Origin: Opitutia bacterium | GTDB lineage: Bacteria > Verrucomicrobiota > Verrucomicrobiia > Opitutales > Seribacteraceae | Direction of reading: 5' to 3' | DNA length: 8,592 bases | Assembly: GCA_002692605.1 (NCBI GenBank) | Contig: NZLE01000014.1 | Location: 2,883-11,474 of the forward strand | Part shown: one piece after another, positions 1-5,762 of the stretch | Position numbering within the stretch: the stretch's first letter is position 1 | Layout: every line of letters begins with the position of its first letter | Made by a program: the position numbers and the translations under genes | The notes under the pieces: generated by a model | Told to the model about the DNA's origin: nothing | Database searches by the model: none | The model's input: only the letters and a program-made list of their open reading frames with translations

Positions 1-141
1 CTGCGCGGAGACACCGCGGGCAACGTCCTCAAACCGGTGACCATTTCCACCGGGATCACGGTGCAGGTTCCGCTTTTCATCAAGAAGGACGACGTGGTCA
101 AAATCAGCACCTCGGACCGTTCCTACCTGGGACGGGTCTGA
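1..141 (+). CDS. efp: Elongation factor P, C-terminal fragment (5' end outside window)
   Basis: This is an open frame from base 1 to a TGA stop, encoding the last 46 residues of a protein whose start lies left of the window. The fragment reads as the C-terminal OB-fold of EF-P: a GDTAGN turn, then KPVTISTGITVQVPLFI, then an acidic DDVVKIST stretch and a final YLGRV. The pattern GDT...KPAT.ETG..V.VPLFI..GD.I.V.T..G.Y..R is the EF-P signature for this region. EF-P binds the ribosome between the P and E sites and relieves stalling at consecutive prolines. The modified residue at the tip of domain I is not in this window, so the modification type cannot be judged. A strong hairpin terminator follows 17 bases after the stop. 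Confidence 0.93.
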   Translation: MRGDTAGNVLKPVTISTGITVQVPLFIKKDDVVKISTSDRSYLGRV

Positions 142-158
142 ACCGCCTCCTTTTCATA

Positions 159-193
159 AAAAAACCTCCCGGTGTGTGGTCGGGAGGTTTTTT
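159..193. terminator. Bidirectional intrinsic terminator between efp and the phosphorylase-like gene
   Basis: A perfect 13-bp inverted repeat pairs bases 159-171 with 181-193 around a 9-base loop. The GC core is CCTCCCG/CGGGAGG. It is flanked by an A run on the left and a T run on the right, so the transcript ends in U's from either strand. It sits just after the efp stop (141) and just beyond the stop of the convergent minus-strand gene (221), so it can serve both. Confidence 0.9.
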
Positions 194-220
194 CGCAAAA
201 GGGGATCGGCGAAGAAGCGG

Positions 221-1549
221 TCAGGCAACCCGTTCCACCACGAGGGGGGCGGGGTTGGGACGCTTGGGAGCCAAACGGTAGGCGGCCTTGAAGTATTCCA
301 TGGCGGCATTCAACCTCTTCTCGTCGTTGTAATGGATCATCATCAGAGCTTCACCCTGTTTCATTTGAGTGCCCACTTTGCATAGATCGGCCACTCCGAC
401 CGCAGGATCGAACTTGGCGCCGTCTCCATAGGCAAGCACCTGTACGCCACGGGCGAGTTGCCCCGCGTCAATGGTGTGAACGTAACCGCGCTTGGGAGCG
501 GGCATTTTCTTGGTGTGCTTGGCCTTGGGCAATTTCTCGGGATCGTCGATCACCCGGACGTCTCCGCCCTGGTATTCGACCACGTCCTTGAATTTCTGAA
601 GAGCGCTGCCGTCTTCCAAATGCTTGCGTACGGTTTGCTTGGCGGAAAGCGTGGAACCGGCGACTCCGGCGAGGCGAACGATTTCCATGCCCAGCTTCAT
701 CACCAGGTCCTGCAAATCCTCGGGCCCTTCGCCCTTGAGCAGTTCGATGGCTTCCTTGAGCTCGAGCGAAGCCCCGACGCAGGAACCGAGCGGTTGGTTG
801 TTGTCCGTGACCAGAGCCACGCAACGGCGCTTCAGGGTACGACCCACGCGGGTGAGCGAACGGGCCAACTGCTTGGCGTCCTCCGCATTCTTGATGAACG
901 AGCCCTTGCCCCACTTGATGTCCACCACCACGCCTTCGGCTCCGGCGGCCAATTTGCGGCTCAGGGTGCCTGCGGTGATGAAGGGGATGGAGGGGATGGC
1001 TCCGATCTTCTTGCGCAATTCGTACAAAATGGATTCGACCGGGGAAATCTCCTCGTGGCGGTCGGCGAAGGCGCATCCCAATTTGCGCACCTCTGCGGAA
1101 AACTCCTCCAGTTCCATCTCGGTCGAGATTTTGGGGATGGCTTTGAGCTTGTCGCTGTTGGAGGTCAGGAATTCCTCGTCGTCGCCGTTCATCAGGGGCA
1201 TCGCCACTCCGGCGGCGGCGGCCAGGGGTCCAAGCACCAGAGTGGTCTTGTCTCCGACTCCGGCGGTGGAGTACTTTTCGATCTTGGGGCGGGAGACGTC
1301 CATCATTTCGATGACTTCTCCGGAGAGCATCATCTCTTCGGTGAAATTGGCGATTTCCTGGGCGGACATTCCCTGAAAGAAGGTGGCCATGACCCAAGCG
1401 GCCTGTTGGTACTCGGGCATTTCCTCGTCCAGGATGGCATCTACGATGTTACGGATCTCTTCGTCCGAGAATTCTCCGCCCTCACGCTTTTTTTCGATCA
1501 GGTAGGTGAAGGAGGGAGTTTTGTCTTTCGATGGTTTGGCCTTAGGCAT
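221..1549 (-). CDS. Pyrimidine-nucleoside (thymidine) phosphorylase family protein with altered active-site motifs
   Basis: 442 residues, the usual length of the NP-II nucleoside phosphorylase family (DeoA/Pdp), which splits thymidine or uridine with phosphate into base and (deoxy)ribose-1-phosphate. Family architecture is complete: helical N-terminal domain (about 12-80, FFQGMSAQEIA.FTEEMM.SGE), the alpha/beta domain, the KGEGPEDL stretch (272-279), QGGD (327-330) and the PYNP_C domain (about 353-425). However, comparison with E. coli DeoA and B. subtilis Pdp as I recall them shows KHSTGG replaced by KYSTAG (His to Tyr93). The phosphate loop SGRGLGHTGGT becomes NGDDEEFLTSN (121-131), and the base-binding Ser and Lys of TASILAKK become Gly194 and Arg198; Arg179 is kept. 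The reading frame is intact and well coded, so this is not a decaying gene. Start: ATG with AAGGAG (minus strand, 1565-1560) 10 bases upstream. It is transcribed convergently to efp and divergently from argS. The fold assignment is firm; thymidine phosphorylase activity is doubtful. Confidence 0.88.
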   Translation of the reverse strand: MPKAKPSKDKTPSFTYLIEKKREGGEFSDEEIRNIVDAILDEEMPEYQQAAWVMATFFQGMSAQEIANFTEEMMLSGEVIEMMDVSRPKIEKYSTAGVGDKTTLVLGPLAAAAGVAMPLMNGDDEEFLTSNSDKLKAIPKISTEMELEEFSAEVRKLGCAFADRHEEISPVESILYELRKKIGAIPSIPFITAGTLSRKLAAGAEGVVVDIKWGKGSFIKNAEDAKQLARSLTRVGRTLKRRCVALVTDNNQPLGSCVGASLELKEAIELLKGEGPEDLQDLVMKLGMEIVRLAGVAGSTLSAKQTVRKHLEDGSALQKFKDVVEYQGGDVRVIDDPEKLPKAKHTKKMPAPKRGYVHTIDAGQLARGVQVLAYGDGAKFDPAVGVADLCKVGTQMKQGEALMMIHYNDEKRLNAAMEYFKAAYRLAPKRPNPAPLVVERVA

Positions 1550-1695
1550 AATGATGTAACTCCTTGCTTAGGTTGTGGGGTAATGAGTCAATGCAAAGCA
1601 TTTTTATTACAGAAAATCACGGCCTTCGTCGAGCTTTTTCTTTTTCGGGCGAGTTCCCTTGACGCCTCAGTCAGAAACCTTTGAGGTACCTGCCG

Positions 1696-3441
1696 ATGGA
1701 GATTTCCTATGATCTAAGCGAGTACCTGAGCGAAACTTTGCGCATTGCCGCCCAAAAGGTGGACGGATTCGATGATGCCTTCGAACCCCAAGTCCGGGTG
1801 GCGGACGAGCGTTTCGGCGATTTTCAGGCCAACGGCGTTCTCCCCTTTGCCAAACGCAAGGGACAAAACCCGAGGGCCTTGGCGGAACAACTGATCCAAA
1901 CTCTGCCCCCGAGCGAGGATTGGGAGGTGTCCCTGGCGGGTCCGGGATTCGTCAACTTCAGCCTTTCCCCGGGTTTTCTTCTTCGTTGGATCCAAGCCTA
2001 CGGAAGCGATGATGCCATCCGTGGGGCCGGGAAGGTCGGGCAAAGCAGGAAAATCGTCTTGGACTACTCCTCGCCCAACACCGCCAAGCAAATGCACGTC
2101 GGACATATCCGTTCGACCATCATCGGTGAAAGTCTGGCCCGTCTGCTGGAGCACCGGGGTCACGAAGTCATCCGGGACAACCATCTGGGCGACTGGGGCA
2201 CTCAGTTCGGCATGCTTCTTCTTGCAATCAAGCGGGAGCAGGTGAATCTCGATGAACTTGGGGACGAACCCATCGCCCGACTGGAAAACCTCTACCGCGC
2301 GGGAAATGCGCTGACCAAGGAGGACGAATCGGCCCTGACCGAAGCCCGGGAGGAATTGGTCAAGCTGCAAAAGGGTGATCCGGAAAACCTCGCCCTCTGG
2401 CAAAAGATCAGAGACCTGAGCATGGACTCCTTCGAACGGATCTACGATTTGCTCGGAGTGCGCTTCGATCATGCCCATGGGGAGAGTTTTTACCGCGACC
2501 AGGTCGATGCGGTCTATGCCGGTCTGCAGGAACGGGGAATCTGCCGGGAAGACGCCGGGGCCCTGGTGGTCTTTCATCCCGAACACAAGAGGTTCGCCAA
2601 GCAACCCTTCATCATCCGAAAGTCGGACGGAGCGAGCAATTACGCCACCACCGATCTCGCCACCCTTGCCTACCGGACCTCGGAGTGGCGGGCGGAGCAG
2701 GTCATCTACGTCACCGACGGCCGGCAACGGGATCACTTCGAACAACTCTTTCTAACCACCGAAAAATGGTTCGGGGCGGAGAACAAGACCCTGCCCACCC
2801 TGTCCCACGTGTGGTTCGGAACCATTCTCGGCGAAGACAACAAGGCGATCAAAACCCGGGACGGCGAACCCATCAAGCTGATCGACCTGCTCAACGAAGC
2901 CATCCAAAGGGCGGCGGAAATGGTGCGGGAAAAGAAGCCCGACCTTGCCGAGGAGGAAATCCGAAGGAGGGCCCAAGTGATCGGATTGGGAGCGGTCAAG
3001 TACGCCGACCTTTCTCAGGATCGGACCCTGGATTACGTCTTCTCCTGGGACAAGCTCCTGGCGATGCAGGGCAACACCGCTCCATACCTGCAGTATGCGG
3101 TGGCCCGGATCAGCAGCATCTTCAGAAAATTCGAAGGCGACCTTTCTTCACTTGAGGAAAATGCCCGTCCGCCCAAGACCGAACACGAAAGATCCCTTGC
3201 CCGGAAGCTGGTCTTTTTCCCTCTCGCCCTGGAGCAAACCGTAAAGGAGTTGAAGCCTCATTTCCTGTGCACCTATCTTTTCGAATTGGCCACCGGATTC
3301 AGTTCCTTCTACAACCAGGACAAGGTGATGGTAAGCGACCCCGCCGAGCGCAGTCTCCGTCTCATGCTTTGCGCCCGCACCAAACTCTTCCTTGAGACCG
3401 GCCTGAGAATCCTCGGAATAGAAACCCTCGAAGAAATGTGA
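1696..3441 (+). CDS. argS: Arginyl-tRNA synthetase
   Basis: Class I aminoacyl-tRNA synthetase that charges tRNA-Arg with arginine using ATP. 581 residues from the ATG at 1696, normal length for ArgRS. Domains in order: N-terminal Add-1 domain (about 5-92, ending GPGFVNFSLS), catalytic Rossmann domain with the HIGH motif as HVGH (134-137, in SSPNTAKQMHVGHIRST) and RDNHLGDWGTQFG, and the KMSK-equivalent loop (about 376-392, KAIKTRDGEPIKL, the FKTRSG-type form common in ArgRS). The C-terminal DALR anticodon-binding domain begins near the hallmark GNTAPYLQYAVARI (459-472). The frame stays open back to a TTG at 1681, but the ATG at 1696 is preferred: GAGG at 1683-1686 sits 9 bases before it and would lie inside the longer version. 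It is a single gene, divergent from the phosphorylase-like gene (146 bp shared upstream region) and convergent with the DsbD-domain gene only 16 bp away. Confidence 0.97.
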   Translation: MEISYDLSEYLSETLRIAAQKVDGFDDAFEPQVRVADERFGDFQANGVLPFAKRKGQNPRALAEQLIQTLPPSEDWEVSLAGPGFVNFSLSPGFLLRWIQAYGSDDAIRGAGKVGQSRKIVLDYSSPNTAKQMHVGHIRSTIIGESLARLLEHRGHEVIRDNHLGDWGTQFGMLLLAIKREQVNLDELGDEPIARLENLYRAGNALTKEDESALTEAREELVKLQKGDPENLALWQKIRDLSMDSFERIYDLLGVRFDHAHGESFYRDQVDAVYAGLQERGICREDAGALVVFHPEHKRFAKQPFIIRKSDGASNYATTDLATLAYRTSEWRAEQVIYVTDGRQRDHFEQLFLTTEKWFGAENKTLPTLSHVWFGTILGEDNKAIKTRDGEPIKLIDLLNEAIQRAAEMVREKKPDLAEEEIRRRAQVIGLGAVKYADLSQDRTLDYVFSWDKLLAMQGNTAPYLQYAVARISSIFRKFEGDLSSLEENARPPKTEHERSLARKLVFFPLALEQTVKELKPHFLCTYLFELATGFSSFYNQDKVMVSDPAERSLRLMLCARTKLFLETGLRILGIETLEEM

Positions 3442-3457
3442 TGCGGGCACTCGCGAA

Positions 3458-4291
3458 TCAGTTTTTCGACAAGGGAAGATTCAATCGATAAAAACTCGGG
3501 TTCTCTTCCGTTCCCCAACCCTCTCGCCGATAAAGCAAACCACTCAAATGGGTAAGTCCCTTTCGAGCCCAGGGCGATTGGGTCAGTAGAAGTTCCCACC
3601 CTTGCTTGCCCCGTCGAAGGATCTGCGGGGCATTGGAACGAATCATCCGGCCTTCGCCGAAGAATCGCACCTCGCTTGGCTGATCACCGGGCAGAGAGGG
3701 AATGCTCAGGACGTACCCATCGGAATGGGAAGATGCGGAGGGTTCCCAATCCTTGGGGGGCGCAACCGGTTGTTGCTCGCGAAAGAGGTCGAACCGCGGC
3801 TTCCACATGGGATCGGGCGAGACGCTCTTGCGGACCTTGAGTTCGATGGAAAGATCCGCATACCCGGGCAAACAGGTTTGGGAGCAGGTGAGCCAGGAAA
3901 ACTGTCCTTGAATCCGAATGGTTTCTCCCATTCGAAAAGGGGTCTTGGGCTCGAATTTGCAGAGAAAAAGGGTTTCGCCGGTATGTCCGTGAGCCCCGAC
4001 TTGAGCCATCATGATCTTCCGGGGAGGTGGAAAAACCAACTCTCCGGCCTGCAAACCCGCAGGCAAATCCCATAAAACGGTGGGAGGAACTCCAACGTCC
4101 CCGGGAAACTTCCAATAGGTGTGCCAACCGTTGTCCCGGCGAATCCGCCAAGCCAACCAGAAGGATTTCTCATGGGCCACACCCATAGACTCGGTGACCA
4201 AGCCCATCTCCAAAGGGCCGATCTTGCGGATTTTACCGGTATCGGCCCGGGCAACCCCTATGCACAAGGCCAAGAGCAGCAGCGGGCGCAT
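3458..4291 (-). CDS. Secreted DsbD N-terminal (alpha) domain protein, free-standing
   Basis: 277 residues from the ATG at 4291. A short signal peptide is visible (MRPLLLLALCIGVARA, likely cleaved after ARA), so the product should be exported. The body matches the N-terminal domain of the thiol:disulfide transporter DsbD/ScsB: GWHTYWKFPGDVGVPP (55-70), LVFPPPRK, a GHTGET turn (102-106 region) before LFLCKF, and FSWLTCSQTCLPG with two Cys (136, 140). In DsbD this domain takes electrons from the membrane part and passes them to periplasmic partners. Here the eight-helix membrane domain and the thioredoxin-like C-terminal domain are both absent. The ATG overlaps the stop of the upstream Fe-S carrier gene as TGATG, which suggests translational coupling; neither this start nor an in-frame ATG at 4312 (seven residues longer) has a clear Shine-Dalgarno sequence. 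The partner and exact role are unknown. The domain assignment is good. Confidence 0.82.
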   Translation of the reverse strand: MRPLLLLALCIGVARADTGKIRKIGPLEMGLVTESMGVAHEKSFWLAWRIRRDNGWHTYWKFPGDVGVPPTVLWDLPAGLQAGELVFPPPRKIMMAQVGAHGHTGETLFLCKFEPKTPFRMGETIRIQGQFSWLTCSQTCLPGYADLSIELKVRKSVSPDPMWKPRFDLFREQQPVAPPKDWEPSASSHSDGYVLSIPSLPGDQPSEVRFFGEGRMIRSNAPQILRRGKQGWELLLTQSPWARKGLTHLSGLLYRREGWGTEENPSFYRLNLPLSKN

Positions 4292-4605
4292 CAACTGAAT
4301 GACTTGCCGCATCCGCAGGTCGATTCCGCATTGGGGTTGCGAATCTCGAAGCCCTTGCCGCTCAACCCGTCGTCAAAGTGAATTTCCGAACCTTTCAGGT
4401 AATCGACGCTTTCCGAACAAACCGCATAACCGACTTTGGAGAATTCACCCTGATGATCCGATTCCTTGGGAAAGTCAATGGACATTCCATACTCAAATCC
4501 GGAACAGCCTCCGGGCTCGATGAAGACGCGAAGAAGTTTCCCCTCATCTGCGTCCGAAAGCATGGATGCCACTTTTTCAACCGCCTGATCCGTTAACGTT
4601 ATCAT
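4291..4605 (-). CDS. erpA: A-type iron-sulfur cluster carrier (ErpA/IscA/HesB family)
   Basis: 104 residues, typical for the family. It begins MITLTDQAVEKV and carries the three conserved cluster-binding cysteines: Cys34 in PGGCSGFEYG, and Cys97 and Cys99 in the C-terminal STCGCGKSFS. A-type carriers bind a [2Fe-2S] or [4Fe-4S] cluster and hand it to target apoproteins in the cytoplasm. The STCGCG.SF ending and the GGCSGF.YG..ID stretch look closer to ErpA than to IscA, but the subfamily cannot be fixed by eye and no isc/suf genes are nearby. The frame is open back to 4641, but that TTG coincides with a candidate -35 box and the extra residues do not resemble the family, so the ATG at 4605 is chosen. 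No Shine-Dalgarno sequence precedes it; the message may be leaderless. The stop overlaps the start of the DsbD-domain gene by one base. Confidence 0.93.
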   Translation of the reverse strand: MITLTDQAVEKVASMLSDADEGKLLRVFIEPGGCSGFEYGMSIDFPKESDHQGEFSKVGYAVCSESVDYLKGSEIHFDDGLSGKGFEIRNPNAESTCGCGKSFS

Positions 4606-4613
4606 GGTGATAT

Positions 4614-4641
4614 ACCATAGGAATCGAGGACTGAAAGTCAA
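4614..4641 (-). promoter_or_regulatory. Candidate sigma-70-type promoter for the Fe-S carrier gene
   Basis: Reading the minus strand, TTGACT (4641-4636, five of six to TTGACA), a 16-base spacer, then TATGGT (4619-4614, four of six to TATAAT). Transcription would start around 4607-4605, at or within a base or two of the ATG at 4605. That fits the absence of a Shine-Dalgarno sequence. Prediction by eye only. Confidence 0.4.
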
Positions 4642-4708
4642 TTACGCTGATTAAAGAGCTTATTTTATGCCAAATAGGTGTAAAAATGCTAAAAAGTTAA
4701 AAGTTTAC

Positions 4709-4737
4709 TTGCTGAAAAATCAGAATTGGCGTAACTT
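4709..4737 (+). promoter_or_regulatory. Weak candidate promoter for the kinase-rpoN cluster
   Basis: TTGCTG (4709-4714), a 17-base spacer, then TAACTT (4732-4737); only three of six bases match each consensus. It lies in the AT-rich gap that must hold the promoters of both divergent units. A tandem 7-bp repeat, AAAAGTT twice (4692-4698, 4699-4705), lies just upstream of the -35 position and could be chance in AT-rich DNA or a regulator site. Low confidence. Confidence 0.18.
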
Positions 4738-4764
4738 TCGGGAGTTTTTCCAAGACCGAAATCA

Positions 4765-5748
4765 ATGAAACATATCTTTAACGAAGTACATTACGAACTG
4801 ACGCGTAAGATTGCCGAAGGTGGAATGGGCATGGTTTACGAAGCGGTGCAGCGAGGAATCGGAGGCTTTCGCAAAGTCGTCGCGATCAAACTCATCCGTG
4901 AGGAATACTCCGCCATCGAGGAATTCAGAAACAACTTCATCGGAGAAGCCAAATTGGTGGCCGACCTGATTCACACCAACATCGTGCAGACTTATCATCT
5001 GGGCAAGGTGGGCGAACAATATTTCATGACCATGGAGTTCGTCACCGGTTGGAACCTGGAAGAATTCCTTGACCGGCACATCGAAACCGAACAATACGTG
5101 CCCGCCGACTTGGCGGTCTTCATCGTTTCGCGAATTTGCCGGGGTTTGGCTCACGCCCACCGCAAGAAGGACAACCAAGGCAGATTGCTGGGCATCGTCC
5201 ACCGCGACGTCAATCCCCGCAACATCATGATCGCCAAGGAAGGGGACGTAAAACTGACGGACTTCGGTATCGCGAAAGCTCTGGACCTGATGTACAATCA
5301 GGAAGGCGACGTCATTGCGGGCAAGGACGAATACCTCTCTCCCGAACAGGCTCGTTGCGAGGTCACGGACCACCGGGCGGATCTCTTTTGCTGCGGAATC
5401 GTGATGTCCGAAGTTCTTCTCGGTTACAACATTTTCGAAAAAACCGCCGAACCCGAGAAGACCATCCAAAACATTTTGGAAATGGACCTGCCCAACTTCT
5501 CCACCCTTCGTCCCGACATCGATGACCGCTTGAACACCATCATGCAAACGGCTCTCAAACGCCCCCGCGACCAAAGATACCAATCTTCCGAAGAGATGCT
5601 CACGGAACTGGAAAGCTTCATTTACGGAGATGGGTACGGTCCCACCAATGAGAAATTGGCCGCCTACGTTTATGACGTATTCGGAGACGACGGTGAAAAC
5701 GCCGCCTTACGCTGGCACCGTGGCGAAACCCAATTCGCTCAGGACTAG
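4765..5748 (+). CDS. Hanks-type serine/threonine protein kinase, soluble, atypical catalytic and activation loops
   Basis: 327 residues holding one protein kinase domain and almost nothing else: no transmembrane segment, PASTA or other sensor domain, so it should act in the cytoplasm. Visible motifs are the glycine-rich loop AEGGMGMVY (17-25), the VAIK lysine (42), helix-C Glu61, HRD (146-148) in HRDVNPRNIM, metal-binding Asn153, DFG (166-168), SPE (192-194) and helix-F Asp206. Two departures stand out. The catalytic-loop Lys of HRDxKxxN is Asn150, and residues 166-191 contain no Ser or Thr, so the usual activation-loop autophosphorylation sites are missing. HRDVS-type loops with a GK..YMSPEQ segment occur in myxobacterial-style kinases, so some activity is plausible. 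After about residue 285 there is a short tail of unknown role. No canonical Shine-Dalgarno sequence at normal spacing; GGGAG lies about 20 bases before the ATG. It is followed after 14 bp by rpoN, probably in one operon. Its substrate is unknown. Confidence 0.93.
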   Translation: MKHIFNEVHYELTRKIAEGGMGMVYEAVQRGIGGFRKVVAIKLIREEYSAIEEFRNNFIGEAKLVADLIHTNIVQTYHLGKVGEQYFMTMEFVTGWNLEEFLDRHIETEQYVPADLAVFIVSRICRGLAHAHRKKDNQGRLLGIVHRDVNPRNIMIAKEGDVKLTDFGIAKALDLMYNQEGDVIAGKDEYLSPEQARCEVTDHRADLFCCGIVMSEVLLGYNIFEKTAEPEKTIQNILEMDLPNFSTLRPDIDDRLNTIMQTALKRPRDQRYQSSEEMLTELESFIYGDGYGPTNEKLAAYVYDVFGDDGENAALRWHRGETQFAQD

Positions 5749-5762
5749 AGGCCCCCCAGAGC

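Noticed and set aside
1590..1606. Small inverted repeat AATGC-AAA-GCATT followed by T's in the argS upstream region
   Set aside because: A 5-bp AT-rich stem with a 3-base loop is too weak for a terminator, and there is no second copy to support an operator.
458..1684. Long plus-strand open frame (408 codons) opposite the phosphorylase-like gene
   Set aside because: Its translation is low in complexity and resembles no family. It mirrors the codon bias of the real gene on the other strand, which has full family architecture and a Shine-Dalgarno sequence.
1659..1687. TTGACG as a -35 box for argS
   Set aside because: The -10 position 17 bases on reads TGAGGT, unlike TATAAT, and falls on the ribosome-binding site.
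1714..2745. Minus-strand open frame (343 codons) opposite argS
   Set aside because: argS is unmistakable on the plus strand; the antisense frame has no recognisable motif and is a shadow of its codon use.
3442..3457. Possible terminator between the convergent argS and DsbD-domain genes
   Set aside because: The 16-bp gap holds only a GC-rich scrap with no usable loop and no T run; I see no intrinsic terminator there.
4762..5583. Minus-strand open frame (273 codons) opposite the kinase
   Set aside because: It lies wholly opposite a kinase with all main motifs; the composition (many His, Val, Phe, Asp) is typical of antisense translation.
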